This document shows positions 42,235-51,580 of a DNA stretch of 64,000 bases, in pieces. Under the pieces are notes generated by a model. It had not been told where the DNA came from, made no database searches, and saw only the letters and a list, made by a program, of their open reading frames with translations. The DNA comes from Paraburkholderia tagetis (GTDB lineage: Bacteria > Pseudomonadota > Gammaproteobacteria > Burkholderiales > Burkholderiaceae), in contig NZ_JAKLJA010000020.1 in NCBI RefSeq assembly GCF_022213065.1, positions 62,001-126,000 of the forward strand, given 5' to 3'. The position numbers and the translations under genes are program-made. Each line of letters starts with the position of its first letter. Within the stretch, counting starts at the first letter, position 1.

Positions 42235-42247
42235 ATCTGGGTCAGAT
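42235..42247. promoter_or_regulatory. Candidate LysR operator between the MFS gene and lysR
   Basis: ATCTG-GGT-CAGAT, perfect 5-bp arms in an A/T-richer patch, in the 115-bp divergent region. LysR-type regulators usually bind such dyads next to their own gene. Confidence 0.45.
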
Positions 42248-42316
42248 TATTGGCGAGAAGCGGGCTGCGAGGCCAGCGAGAGATTTCAGCCGCAATTGTG
42301 AGTAAAATTTGACGTC

Positions 42317-43198
42317 ATGTCCCGATCGCTTCCTCCTTTGCAGGCTCTGCGCGCGCTAGAAGCGGCGGCGCGCCGGCGTAGTTTCAGCCGTGCGGCCGAA
42401 GAATTGCATTTGACGCACAGCGCTGTGAGCCACCATTTGCGCGCCCTCGAAGCGGAACTCGGCGTCGAGCTGTTTCGCCGCGCCGGCAGCCGCATGATTC
42501 CCACGGCAGCCGGCGCGCAGCTTGCCGACCGCGTGCGGCGCAGTCTCGAACAGTTGCGCGAGGCGCTCGACGCCACGCGTCCGGGCGTGAGCGGCGTCAC
42601 GCGGCTTGAATTGAGCGTGATGTCCGATTTCGCCGCGGTCTGGCTGATACCGCGTCTGGGCGACTTCTACGACCGCCATCCCAACGTCGATCTCTCGTTG
42701 CGCATGCACGCCGACGTCACACCGCCCGATCCCTATCCATTCGATATCGGCATCTGGTATCGGCGTGTGGAGGAGCCGGGGTTTCAGATCCGCAAGCTGC
42801 TCGACGACCAGGTAGTGGCCGTTTGCAGCCCCGCGCTGCTCGCGCGCTACCCGGCGTTTCGCATCGAAGACCTCGCCTCCATGCCGTTGTTGCGTTTCTC
42901 GCGCCGCTCGTGGCGCGACTTCTTCGACGCGGCAGGCGTGGCGGGCGACGAGCCCGAACGCGGACCGGTATTCGACGACGCCGGCCTCCTGCTGCAGGCC
43001 ACGGTGGCCGGACAAGGCGCCGCCACGGCGCGCCTGCAGCTCGCGCGCGGCTTCATCGATCGTGGCGAACTGGTGCAACTGGGGCAGGTGCGCATTCCCG
43101 CGTCGCTGGACTATTACTTCACCTGGCGCGAGGGGCACCCGCGCGAAGCGGCGATCCAGCAGTTTTATCGCTGGGTGAAAGCCCAACTCGCCAATTAA
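42317..43198 (+). CDS. LysR-family regulator (GcvA-like)
   Basis: 293 residues. The winged HTH (LQALRALEAAARRRSFSRAA, HSAVSHHLRALEAELG) belongs to the GcvA-like subgroup (SAVSHHLR pattern). The effector-binding domain runs from about 95 to the end. It is divergent from the MFS transporter, likely its target. No terminator is evident downstream. Confidence 0.88.
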   Translation: MSRSLPPLQALRALEAAARRRSFSRAAEELHLTHSAVSHHLRALEAELGVELFRRAGSRMIPTAAGAQLADRVRRSLEQLREALDATRPGVSGVTRLELSVMSDFAAVWLIPRLGDFYDRHPNVDLSLRMHADVTPPDPYPFDIGIWYRRVEEPGFQIRKLLDDQVVAVCSPALLARYPAFRIEDLASMPLLRFSRRSWRDFFDAAGVAGDEPERGPVFDDAGLLLQATVAGQGAATARLQLARGFIDRGELVQLGQVRIPASLDYYFTWREGHPREAAIQQFYRWVKAQLAN

Positions 43199-43773
43199 CA
43201 GGTGCTATTTTCTTTCATCAGTAAATGCGGGTAAAACCTGTGTTCGCGCTTGTCAACGACACGCGAACCAAACGCGTTGCTCGTCAATAAGGATGCACAA
43301 TTCCGTGTGAATCCAAGGTTCAAATGCGGGCATATGCCGGCGAGTGCGGTTGTGAGTGCGGTTGTTATTCGCAACGCATGCACCTGATTGGCGCATATGC
43401 TGAATGGGCGGTATCGGCCATCCATGAAAGGAATGGGTTTGCTGTAAATGCTATTCAATAGCATTTCATGATCCGGACATGTTCCTGCGTGTGGAGCAGC
43501 GTGCTGGTGCGTGTGTCGGACCGGCAAATCCTCTGCTGAAATGGACGAAGTGGAGGTAAAGTACATTGGAGCGAAATGGTGGGGTAACACCTTTCGCATC
43601 AAGTCTGACTTAAATGGAGTATCGTTACTCCCCAATGCGACTTTCGCGGCGAGTTCAGCCGAACGTCGCCAGAGAATCAGCCGCATTGGCAGCGTCTGTT
43701 TACCGGTAGTGAATGGTATGTAGTGCCCGGCCCTCGCGGGCCATCAAAAAACTGTGACAACAGGAGAAACCGC
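43199..43773. other. A/T-richer 575-bp intergenic region
   Basis: Open frames on either strand here lack codon bias and ribosome sites, so I treat the stretch as non-coding. It ends with the promoter zone and CAGGAGAAACC ribosome site of the BON gene. No repeat or RNA signature seen. Confidence 0.5.
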
Positions 43774-44178
43774 ATGAAGGCTATTCAGGCGTTCACACTG
43801 GCAGCCGGCGCATTGCTGGTCGCCGCTTCGCTCAACGTCTATGCGCAGGACGCCGCAAGCGCGCCTGCCATGGCCCCGGCCGCTGCGGCGACCGCCCCGA
43901 CCGATGCCGCCAAGGCCGACGTCAAGCAGTCGAAGGCCGATCTCAAGAAGGCTCGCGCCGCTAACCGTGCACTCTCGCGCAAGGTGCGCGCAGCGCTCGC
44001 CAAGGACAAGAACATCAGCGTGGCCAACATCACCGTGCGCGCCAAGGACGGTGCCGTCGTCCTGCAAGGCACCGTGCCGGAGCAGGGCCAGGTCGACCAC
44101 GCCACGGACGTGGCGAAGGGCGTCGCTGGCGTGAGTTCGGTCAAGAACGCGCTGACGATCCGTCCGGTCGGGACCTGA
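43774..44178 (+). CDS. Periplasmic BON-domain protein
   Basis: 134 residues. A Sec signal peptide (MKAIQAFTLAAGALLVAASL, cleavage near VYAQ), then an Ala/Lys-rich linker (about 25-70), then one BON domain (about 68-131): ALAKDKNISVANITVRAKDG and VVLQGTVPEQGQVDHATDVA with the conserved Gly. BON domains bind phospholipid or protein surfaces; single-BON OsmY-type proteins respond to envelope or osmotic stress. CAGGAGAAACC precedes the ATG. Two strong hairpins follow. Confidence 0.9.
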   Translation: MKAIQAFTLAAGALLVAASLNVYAQDAASAPAMAPAAAATAPTDAAKADVKQSKADLKKARAANRALSRKVRAALAKDKNISVANITVRAKDGAVVLQGTVPEQGQVDHATDVAKGVAGVSSVKNALTIRPVGT

Positions 44179-44237
44179 TCGCCGGTCGGATGCATGCCGG
44201 GCGCCCTGGGCGGCTGGCATGTGTCGCGTCAGCTGCA

Positions 44238-44282
44238 CGGGAATGCATCTGGAACGGGTACGAACCGGCCCAGATGCATTCC
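44238..44282. repeat. 14-bp-stem hairpin after the BON gene
   Basis: GGGAATGCATCTGG pairs exactly with CCAGATGCATTCCC around a 17-nt spacer. It is the first of two strong stems between the convergent BON and lysR genes and lacks a T tract. Confidence 0.7.
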
Positions 44283-44301
44283 CGGTTCACTCTGAATGGA
44301 A

Positions 44302-44344
44302 GCCGCACCTGCAATCCGCGAACGGGATTGCAGGTGCGGCTTTT
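44302..44344 (+). terminator. 16-bp-stem terminator
   Basis: GCCGCACCTGCAATCC pairs exactly with GGATTGCAGGTGCGGC around a 7-nt loop and is followed by TTTTCTATT. It probably ends the BON transcript and possibly, from the other side, the convergent lysR gene. Confidence 0.8.
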
Positions 44345-44365
44345 CTATTGATGCCGCGGGGAAAG

Positions 44366-45295
44366 TCAGGGCTCGATGTAGTGCATCTGCGGCGACTCGC
44401 CCATCAGGAGCGCATGGTTCGCGTCGGCGACCGCACGCAGATAATCCCAGAGCGACGTGATGCGCCGCAGCTTGCGCAGATCTTCCCGGCTGCATAGCCA
44501 GAAGCGCCGCGTCACGACAATCTCTTCGGGCAGGATTGCCACGAGCCGCGGATCGGGCTCGGCCATGAAGCAGGGCAGGATGGCGAGCGCGCTGCCTTGC
44601 AGCGCGGCATGGTATTGCGCGATCACGCTAGTGCTGCACAGGTTCGCCGTGACGTTCGGCACCGTGCGTTCGAGGTAGAGCAGTTCATGGCTGAAGGCGA
44701 GATCGGCGACATAGGTGATGAACGCGTGATGGCGCAGGTCCGCCGCCGAGAGGATGGGCGCATGCCGCTCGAGATATTCAGGTGTCCCATATAAGCGCAG
44801 ACGGTAGTCGCACAGCTTCGTATAGACGTACTGGCCGCGTTCGGGGCGCTCGAGCATGATCGCCAGATCGGCTTCGCGCTTCGAGAGACTCACGAAATGC
44901 GGAACCGGCAGCAGATCGATCGACATGTCGGGGTGCTTGCCGGTGAAGCGTGCCAGTTGCGGTGCCAGGAAGAAACAGCCAAACCCCTCGGTCGATCCTA
45001 CCCGCACGTGTCCCGAGAGCGATTGCGCGCCGAGCGCGAACTGCTCGCTCGCCGATTGCACGGTGCTTTCGATGGTATCCGCATAGGCCAGCAGACGTTG
45101 GCCTTCGGCGGTCAGCACGAAGCCGCCCGAGCGCGATTTGTCGAACAGCACCGTGCCCAGCGCCGCCTCCAGTTCGCGCACGCGGCGCGCCACCGTCGTG
45201 TGGTCGACGCCGAGGCGGCGGGCCGCGCCGCTGGCGCGCTGCGTGCGCGCCACCTCCAGGAAATAACGTAAATCGTCCCAGTTCAGCGTCTCCAT
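44366..45295 (-). CDS. LysR-family regulator next to mmsAB
   Basis: 309 residues. HTH: LNWDDLRYFLEVARTQRASG and DHTTVARRVRELEAALG; the WDDLRYF start is typical of this LysR subgroup. It is divergent from mmsA with 287 bp between starts and most likely controls valine/3-hydroxyisobutyrate genes. The ATG at 45295 is used; an upstream in-frame ATG (45319) adds eight residues, and neither has a good ribosome site. Confidence 0.88.
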   Translation of the reverse strand: METLNWDDLRYFLEVARTQRASGAARRLGVDHTTVARRVRELEAALGTVLFDKSRSGGFVLTAEGQRLLAYADTIESTVQSASEQFALGAQSLSGHVRVGSTEGFGCFFLAPQLARFTGKHPDMSIDLLPVPHFVSLSKREADLAIMLERPERGQYVYTKLCDYRLRLYGTPEYLERHAPILSAADLRHHAFITYVADLAFSHELLYLERTVPNVTANLCSTSVIAQYHAALQGSALAILPCFMAEPDPRLVAILPEEIVVTRRFWLCSREDLRKLRRITSLWDYLRAVADANHALLMGESPQMHYIEP

Positions 45296-45352
45296 CGGTC
45301 TCGTTGTGTTTTTTTGCATATCGGATGGGCTTTTTCGTCTCTATACCGTGGA

Positions 45353-45362
45353 TATTCGAATA
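45353..45362. promoter_or_regulatory. Palindrome in the lysR-mmsA divergent region
   Basis: TATTCGAATA, a perfect 10-bp palindrome within an A/T-rich stretch (GATATTCGAATAACTATAC), 57 bp upstream of the LysR start. It is a candidate binding site or -10 region. Confidence 0.4.
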
Positions 45363-45582
45363 ACTATACTCGGTTGCAGGCCAGTGCAATACACGGTCGC
45401 CTATAAAGAAAGAACGGAGACAAACGATGCACATGCGTTCGATCCCCCCGAAGGGGCGGCAGTGCTGTTCCGACTTCCGCACATATGCGCTCGCGCTCCG
45501 GCTGATTCCAGTAAAAATTAGATCGTAATCCTGTCTACCCGGCTACGTCCGGACCGTTCGGACCTTTCAGAGAGAGTTCAAG

Positions 45583-47109
45583 ATGAACGCAGTCACCCAG
45601 GCATCCAACGCTCATGTCTCGACCGTCAAGCTGTTGATCGATGGCGAGTTCGTCGAATCGAAAACCACCGAATGGCGCGACATCGTCAATCCTGCCACCC
45701 AGGAAGTGCTCGCGCGCGTGCCGTTCGCGACCGTCGAGGAAGTCGACCAGGCCGTCAAGAGCGCGCATGCCGCGTTTGCGACGTGGAAGAACACGCCGAT
45801 CGGCGCGCGTATGCGCATCATGCTCAAACTACAGGCGCTGATTCGCGAGAACATGTCGCGCATTGCGCAGACGCTCACGGCGGAGCAGGGCAAGACGCTG
45901 CCCGATGCGGAAGGCGATATCTTCCGCGGCCTCGAAGTGGTCGAGCACGCATGCTCGATCGGCACGCTGCAACAGGGCGGGTTCGCGGAGAACGTGGCGG
46001 GCGGCGTGGACACCTATACCTTGCAGCAGCCGCTCGGCGTATGCGCGGGTATTACGCCGTTCAATTTCCCCGCGATGATCCCGCTGTGGATGTTTCCGAT
46101 GGCGATCGTCTGCGGCAACACGTTCGTGCTCAAGCCCTCCGAGCAGGATCCGCTTTCCACCATGCAACTCGTCGAACTGGCCGTGCAAGCGGGCATTCCC
46201 CAAGGCGTGCTCAATGTGGTGCACGGCGGCAAGGAAGTCGTCGACGCGATCTGCTCGCATCCGCTGATCAAGGCGATTTCGTTCGTGGGTTCGACGGCCG
46301 TGGGCACGCATGTCTATCGCCTCGGCAGCGAGCACGGCAAGCGCGTGCAGTCGATGATGGGCGCGAAGAATCACGCGGTCGTGCTGCCCGATGCCAACCG
46401 CGAACAGGCGCTCAACGCGCTGGCGGGCGCGGCGTTCGGCGCGGCGGGCCAGCGCTGCATGGCCACGTCGGTTGTCGTGCTCGTGGGCGAGGCGCAGCAG
46501 TGGGTGCCCGATCTGGTCGAGAAAGCGAAGGGGCTGAAGGTCAACGCGGGCAAGGAGCCGAAGACCGATGTTGGCCCGGTTGTCTCGCGCACCGCGAAGG
46601 CCCGCATTCTGAGCCTGATCGAATCGGGCGTGAAGCAGGGCGCCACGCTCGCGCTCGACGGCCGCGACGTGAAGGTGCCGGGCTACGAGAACGGCAACTT
46701 CGTCGGCCCGACGGTGTTCACGAACGTGAAAACCGATATGGATATTTATACGAACGAGATCTTCGGACCGGTGCTCGTGGTGCTGAGCGCGAACACGCTC
46801 GACGAGGCCATTGCCATCGTCAACGCGAATCCGTTCGGCAACGGCGTGGGCCTCTTCACGCAAAGCGGCGCGGCGGCGCGCAAGTTCCAGAGCGAAATCG
46901 ACATCGGCCAGGTGGGCATCAACATTCCGATTCCGGTGCCGGTGCCGTATTTCAGCTTCACGGGCTCGCGCGGCTCGAAGCTCGGCGATCTCGGTCCGTA
47001 CGGCAAGCAGGTCGTGCAGTTCTATACGCAGACCAAGACCGTTACCGCGCGCTGGTTCGACGACGCAACCCTCAACACCGGCGTGAACACGACGATCAAC
47101 CTGCACTGA
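45583..47109 (+). CDS. mmsA: CoA-acylating methylmalonate-semialdehyde dehydrogenase
   Basis: 508 residues. Oxidises methylmalonate semialdehyde to propionyl-CoA (and malonate semialdehyde to acetyl-CoA) with CoA and NAD+, ending valine catabolism. ALDH6 markers: GVCAGITPFNFPAMIPLWMF, catalytic Cys292 in GQRCMATSVV, NPFGNGVGLFT and PVPYFSFTGSRGSKLGDLG. It lacks the general-base Glu of hydrolytic ALDHs, as the family does: the equivalent segment is GAKNHAVVLPDA. A ribosome site (AGAGAGTTCAAG) precedes the ATG. mmsB follows 41 bp later. Confidence 0.96.
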   Translation: MNAVTQASNAHVSTVKLLIDGEFVESKTTEWRDIVNPATQEVLARVPFATVEEVDQAVKSAHAAFATWKNTPIGARMRIMLKLQALIRENMSRIAQTLTAEQGKTLPDAEGDIFRGLEVVEHACSIGTLQQGGFAENVAGGVDTYTLQQPLGVCAGITPFNFPAMIPLWMFPMAIVCGNTFVLKPSEQDPLSTMQLVELAVQAGIPQGVLNVVHGGKEVVDAICSHPLIKAISFVGSTAVGTHVYRLGSEHGKRVQSMMGAKNHAVVLPDANREQALNALAGAAFGAAGQRCMATSVVVLVGEAQQWVPDLVEKAKGLKVNAGKEPKTDVGPVVSRTAKARILSLIESGVKQGATLALDGRDVKVPGYENGNFVGPTVFTNVKTDMDIYTNEIFGPVLVVLSANTLDEAIAIVNANPFGNGVGLFTQSGAAARKFQSEIDIGQVGINIPIPVPVPYFSFTGSRGSKLGDLGPYGKQVVQFYTQTKTVTARWFDDATLNTGVNTTINLH

Positions 47110-47150
47110 AGCGCCGCCGCGCCTGATTAACCATAAAGGGAGAATCGCTC

Positions 47151-48041
47151 ATGAAAATCGGTTTCGTCGGGCTGGGTCACATGGGTGCGCCGATGGCGCT
47201 CAATCTGATCAAGGCGGGGCACGCGCTCACCGTGTTCGATCTGAGCGCCGAGGCGTTGCAGACCCTGGTCGATGCGGGCGCAACGAAATCCGCTTCGCCC
47301 AAGGCCGCTGCCACGGGCGCCGAATGGGTCATCACGATGCTGCCCGCAGCGGCGCATGTGCGTGCCGTGCTTTCCGCCGAAGACGGTGTGCTGGCGGGCA
47401 TCGCGAAGGGCGTGACGATCATCGATTCGAGCACGATCGATCCGGCGAGCGCGAAAGAATTCGGCGCGCTCGCCGCGAGGCACGGCAACACATTCGTGGA
47501 TGCGCCGGTTTCGGGCGGCACGGGCGGCGCGGCGGCGGGCACGCTCACGTTCATGGTGGGCGGCAGCGCCGCGCTCTATGAAAGCGTGAAGCCCGTGCTC
47601 TCCGGGATGGGCAAGAACATCGTCCATTGCGGCGAGACGGGCACGGGGCAGGTCGCGAAGATCTGCAACAACCTCGTGCTCGGCGTCACCATGGCGGGCG
47701 TTGCTGAGGCGATGGCGCTGGGCGAGGCGCTCGGCATCGACTCGAAGGTGCTGGGCGGCATCATGAATACGTCGACGGGCCGCTGCTGGAGCTCCGACAC
47801 GTATAACCCGTTCCCGGGCGTGATCGAGACGGCGCCTTCGTCGCGCGGCTACACGGGCGGCTTCGGCACCGATCTGATGCTCAAGGACATGGGCCTCGCA
47901 ACCGATGCCGCGAAGAGCGTCCACCAACCCGCCTATATGGGTGCGCTCGCGCAGCAGCTCTATCAGGCGATGAGCAGCCGTGGCGACGGCAAGCTCGACT
48001 TCTCGGCCATCATCAAGCTCTATCGCGGCGAGAAGGATTAA
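47151..48041 (+). CDS. mmsB: 3-hydroxyisobutyrate dehydrogenase
   Basis: 296 residues. NAD(P) Rossmann fold GFVGLGHMGAPMALNLIKAGH at the N-terminus, the substrate loop DAPVSGGTGGAAAGTLTFMVGG (near residue 120) and the catalytic Lys in GTGQVAKICNN (about 171). Converts 3-hydroxyisobutyrate to methylmalonate semialdehyde, the substrate of MmsA. Second gene of mmsAB; AAAGGGAGAATCGCTC precedes the ATG and a terminator follows at 48072. Confidence 0.96.
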   Translation: MKIGFVGLGHMGAPMALNLIKAGHALTVFDLSAEALQTLVDAGATKSASPKAAATGAEWVITMLPAAAHVRAVLSAEDGVLAGIAKGVTIIDSSTIDPASAKEFGALAARHGNTFVDAPVSGGTGGAAAGTLTFMVGGSAALYESVKPVLSGMGKNIVHCGETGTGQVAKICNNLVLGVTMAGVAEAMALGEALGIDSKVLGGIMNTSTGRCWSSDTYNPFPGVIETAPSSRGYTGGFGTDLMLKDMGLATDAAKSVHQPAYMGALAQQLYQAMSSRGDGKLDFSAIIKLYRGEKD

Positions 48042-48071
48042 AGCGGCCCGGAGTGTCGTGCCGTAGCGTTC

Positions 48072-48108
48072 CGGCGCGTGCCATCGACGGCACGCGCCGT
48101 TTTCTTTT
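48072..48108 (+). terminator. mmsAB terminator
   Basis: CGGCGCGTGCC-ATCGAC-GGCACGCGCCG (11-bp stem) followed by TTTTCTTTT. It overlaps the end of the convergent squalene/phytoene synthase gene by two bases. Confidence 0.88.
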
Positions 48109-49195
48109 AGGCCTTTTCGATTGCCGCCATGCGCGCTTCGATGCGCGCGAGCAGTCGCCGGAACCACCGGTTGAGCAGCGTGTTGGAGGATGCCATGAGC
48201 GTCGAGCGCGCGAGAATGCGATAGACGTCGTTGCGCGTGAGCTTGGAGGGCCGCGCGGGATCGAGCCAGTCTTCGTTGCCGACCAGCAGCTCCAGCGTCT
48301 CGAGACCGATGAGGATCGGCCACAGGCAGGCGAGCCGCAGACGCACGGAGAGACGCGGCAGCGCGAACGTATAGTCGATGGCCGCGCGGAAGTGATCGAG
48401 GGCGATGCGCACGAGCCCGAACATCAGCGGTCGGGCGCGCGCCGAGGTGCCGGGGTGCAGCAGGTCCTCGGGCGTGAGACCGGCCTGCGCGAGCATCGTC
48501 GCGGGCAGGTAGCAACGGCCGATGCGCAGGTCCTTGCCGCAATCGCGCAGCACGTTGACCATTTGCAGCGCCTTGCCGAAGCGTATGCCGCGCTGGTACA
48601 TGGTCGCGCGCAGCGAAGCGTCGAGCGTGCGGGGCAGATGCATATAGGTCATCTTCGTCCAGAACTCGCCCACGCAGCCCGCCACGAGGTATGTATAGCG
48701 ATCGAGCGCGTCCCACGTGCCGAGCGCGGCCACCTTGCCCGAGCGTTCGTCGGGGAAGGTATTCAGATCGAATTCCATGCCCTCAGTGAGCGTCGTGACG
48801 ATCTCGCGCACGGCGATGCGGTCGGCTTCGTCGAGTTGCATCAGCACGTCGAGTGCGCCGCCGAGCGATTCGAGCAGCAGTTTCTCGTCCGATTGCGTCT
48901 GCTGGCCCGCGACTTCGCCGGCGATGCGTTGCAGGGCGTCGTCATGCGCCGCGCCGTTGGCCGCGCGGGTGGCCGTGCCGTTGACGCATTCGCGCAGCGC
49001 GAGCAGCAGCGCGAGGCGCTGGGGCGGCGGGATCAGCGATGTATCGGCGATGGTGTCGGCCGCGCGCGCGAGCAAGTACGCCTCGCCCACGGGGTCGCGC
49101 ATTCCGGCGGGCAGGATGCGCATCGTGAGGTAGAACGAGCGGGAAACGCCTTTGAGCAACGGACCGAGCAGGAAGGCCCGATTAGAATTCTGCAT
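48107..49195 (-). CDS. Squalene/phytoene synthase-family enzyme
   Basis: 362 residues. Trans-isoprenyl diphosphate head-to-head synthase: first Asp-rich motif LLARAADTIADTS (about 41-52) and second motif MVNVLRDCGKDLRIGRCYLP (about 215-235). The long form with TMYQRGIRFGKALQ resembles eukaryote-type squalene synthases (farnesyl-diphosphate farnesyltransferase) more than short bacterial HpnC/HpnD. Would make squalene or phytoene from FPP/GGPP, for hopanoids or carotenoids, but no such genes are adjacent. Upstream on the same strand is a LysR gene with a 75-bp gap. Confidence 0.88.
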   Translation of the reverse strand: MQNSNRAFLLGPLLKGVSRSFYLTMRILPAGMRDPVGEAYLLARAADTIADTSLIPPPQRLALLLALRECVNGTATRAANGAAHDDALQRIAGEVAGQQTQSDEKLLLESLGGALDVLMQLDEADRIAVREIVTTLTEGMEFDLNTFPDERSGKVAALGTWDALDRYTYLVAGCVGEFWTKMTYMHLPRTLDASLRATMYQRGIRFGKALQMVNVLRDCGKDLRIGRCYLPATMLAQAGLTPEDLLHPGTSARARPLMFGLVRIALDHFRAAIDYTFALPRLSVRLRLACLWPILIGLETLELLVGNEDWLDPARPSKLTRNDVYRILARSTLMASSNTLLNRWFRRLLARIEARMAAIEKA

Positions 49196-49270
49196 GTCGG
49201 TTGGGGCAGTGAAACGGCAGCCGCATTGTAGCGTGGACGAGGCGCTTCGCCACGACGCCGCCCAGGCGCC

Positions 49271-50221
49271 TCAGATCATCAGCTCGAGCGAGTGATAGAG
49301 CCGGCGCCGCTCCGGGTCCTGCGAGGCCTCGCCCGCGTGGATCGCCTCCTTGAGGCAGGAGAGAAAACACTCGGCCGCGGCCGAGAGCGGCACGCCGCGG
49401 CGCGCGACCACGCTTACCACGGTGCGGTCCACTTCCTCCTGAAGCGTGAGCGCGCGCAGGTTATCGCGCGCGAAACGCGTCTCCACGAGCGGCCAGGGGA
49501 AGATGCTCGCCATGTCGGTGTTCATGATGAGCCCCATGGCCACCACGAACGAGTGCGCGAGATGCACGGTGTGCGGCAGCGGCAGGCCGTGGCGGCGGAA
49601 GACGTCGTCGGTGACCATCTCCTTGCTCGCCGGATCCCAGTTGAGCAGCCATTCGCAGTCCTGCAGTTCCTTGAGCGACTGGACATGCTCGAGCGGATGG
49701 CCCTTGCGCACGACCACGGCGGATTCGGTGGCGAAGATGGGCGTCTGCGTGAATTCGGCGTGCAGCGAAGCGAGGCCGGGCTTGCCGAGCGAGAAGTCCA
49801 GCGTGCCATCGCGCAGGCGCGGCATCACGATATTGAGTAGTCCCTCATAAAATTCCAGCTGCATCCCGGGCATGCGTTCGCGAAAGCGCGTCACGGCGTC
49901 GGGCAGGAACGAGAGCGCGAGCCAGGGCGTCACGCCGATGGACAGCTTGCCGCTACCCCGCCCGCGCCGTGCGTCGAGCTCGTCCTGGGCGCGCGACATC
50001 TGGTGCACGATGGCCCGCGCATGCACGAGCAGCGCCTGGCCGGCCTCCGTGAACGCGATGCCGTTCGCGTTGCGCGTCACGAGCGCGATCTGCTGCTCCG
50101 CTTCCAGCTCGCGCACGGCCTTGGTCGCGGCGGCGGGCGAAATGCCCAGCGCGCGGGCCGCCGCACGAATGCTGCCGGTGTCGGCCATGGCGACGAGCGC
50201 CCTGAACTGGTGGAACTTCAT
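49271..50221 (-). CDS. LysR-family regulator (AbgR-like position)
   Basis: 316 residues. HTH: MKFHQFRALVAMADTGSIRA and SPAAATKAVRELEAEQ; the FHQFRALVAMADTGSIRAAA pattern is that of AbgR/TdcA-like regulators. It is divergent from an M20 amidohydrolase and MHS transporter (123 bp), an arrangement like abgR-abgABT of p-aminobenzoyl-glutamate use. It probably controls those genes. Confidence 0.88.
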   Translation of the reverse strand: MKFHQFRALVAMADTGSIRAAARALGISPAAATKAVRELEAEQQIALVTRNANGIAFTEAGQALLVHARAIVHQMSRAQDELDARRGRGSGKLSIGVTPWLALSFLPDAVTRFRERMPGMQLEFYEGLLNIVMPRLRDGTLDFSLGKPGLASLHAEFTQTPIFATESAVVVRKGHPLEHVQSLKELQDCEWLLNWDPASKEMVTDDVFRRHGLPLPHTVHLAHSFVVAMGLIMNTDMASIFPWPLVETRFARDNLRALTLQEEVDRTVVSVVARRGVPLSAAAECFLSCLKEAIHAGEASQDPERRRLYHSLELMI

Positions 50222-50344
50222 AGGTGGAAACCCGAGTGAAAACCTGCGGTTGGCGGGGTAACCATTTTAGGACTGTCGGCAATAAAACGACGTGATTATC
50301 CTGAACCGTCACGCAATGTATGCCTTGAACGCTGGAGACGACGA

Positions 50345-51520
50345 ATGAACACCATGGCGATCCCCCCCGCAATCGCGGATATCGAAGCAGAGATGATCGC
50401 GTTGCGCCACGCGATCCACGCGCACCCGGAACTCGGCTTCGAGGAATTCGTGACGAGCGATCTCGTCGCGGAACGGCTCGCCGAATGGGGCTACGAAGTG
50501 CATCGCGGGCTGGGCGGCACGGGTGTCGTGGGCACGCTGAAGGTGGGGACGGGCAAGCAGCGACTCGGCCTGCGCGCCGACATGGACGCGCTGCCCATCC
50601 AGGAAAATACGGGGCTCGATTACGAGAGCCGCGTGCCCGGCAAGATGCACGCGTGCGGCCACGACGGCCACACGGCCATGCTGCTGGCGGCGGGCAAGCA
50701 CCTTGCGCAGTCGCGCTCGTTCGACGGCACGCTGCACCTCATCTTCCAGCCCGCCGAAGAGGGCCTTGGCGGCGCCAAGCGCATGCTCGACGAAGGCCTT
50801 TTCGAGCGCTTCCCCTGCGATGCGGTTTTCGCCATGCACAACATGCCGGGCTTCCCCACCGGCAAGCTCGGCTTTCGCCCGGGACCGTTCATGGCGTCGT
50901 CGGACACGGTGATCATCGACATCGACGGGCGCGGCGGCCACGGTGCCATGCCGCACAAGGCCATCGACCCCGTGGTCGTGTGCGCGAACGTGGTGCTTGC
51001 GCTGCAGACCATCGTCTCGCGCAACGTGCCGCCGCTCGACATGGCCATCGTCACGGTGGGCGCGATTCACGCGGGCGAGGCGCCCAACGTGATTCCTCAG
51101 ACTGCGCAGATGCGGCTCTCGGTGCGCGCGCTGCGTCCCGAGGTGCGCGACCTGCTGCAAGAGCGCATCACGACGCTCGTGCATGCGCAGGCGAGCGCCT
51201 ATGGCGCCACGGCACGCATCGATTACCAGCGCCGTTATCCCGTGCTCGTGAACGACGCGCAAATGACGGCGCTGGCGCAAGACGTCGCGCGCGAGTGGCT
51301 GGGCGAAGACGGTCTCATCGACGATCTCTCGCCGCTCACCGGCAGCGAGGACTTCTCGTTCCTGCTCGAGCAATGCGCGGGCAGCTATTTGATCATCGGC
51401 AACGGCGACGGTGAAGGCGGTTGCATGGTCCACAACCCCGGCTACGATTTCAACGACGACTGTCTCGCGACGGGCGCCGCGTACTGGGTGAAGCTCGCCG
51501 AACGCTTCCTGAGCGCCTGA
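50345..51520 (+). CDS. M20-family amidohydrolase (hippurate/N-acyl-amino-acid hydrolase type)
   Basis: 391 residues. Metallopeptidase M20D motifs: LRHAIHAHPELGFEE, LRADMDALPIQE, HACGHDGHTAMLL with Cys/His metal ligands, FQPAEEGLGGAKRM (general-base Glu) and the C-terminal LTGSEDFSFLLE. Hydrolyses N-acyl amino acids such as hippurate, indole-acetyl or p-aminobenzoyl conjugates. The LysR gene upstream and the transporter 60 bp downstream suggest uptake and cleavage of one N-acyl amino acid; the identity of the substrate is unknown. Confidence 0.93.
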   Translation: MNTMAIPPAIADIEAEMIALRHAIHAHPELGFEEFVTSDLVAERLAEWGYEVHRGLGGTGVVGTLKVGTGKQRLGLRADMDALPIQENTGLDYESRVPGKMHACGHDGHTAMLLAAGKHLAQSRSFDGTLHLIFQPAEEGLGGAKRMLDEGLFERFPCDAVFAMHNMPGFPTGKLGFRPGPFMASSDTVIIDIDGRGGHGAMPHKAIDPVVVCANVVLALQTIVSRNVPPLDMAIVTVGAIHAGEAPNVIPQTAQMRLSVRALRPEVRDLLQERITTLVHAQASAYGATARIDYQRRYPVLVNDAQMTALAQDVAREWLGEDGLIDDLSPLTGSEDFSFLLEQCAGSYLIIGNGDGEGGCMVHNPGYDFNDDCLATGAAYWVKLAERFLSA

Positions 51521-51580
51521 GCCGGGCCATCGCGCCAAGCGCGCATTCGATCAAGACTTAAAGACATGAGGAGACCTACG

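Noticed and set aside
43195..43686. 163-residue minus-strand ORF between the LysR and BON genes
   Set aside because: No codon bias, no ribosome site, unusual composition; treated as non-coding.
50282..50299. ATAA...TTAT dyad between the LysR gene and the M20 hydrolase as an operator
   Set aside because: Only four-base arms and asymmetric interior; too weak to list as a feature.
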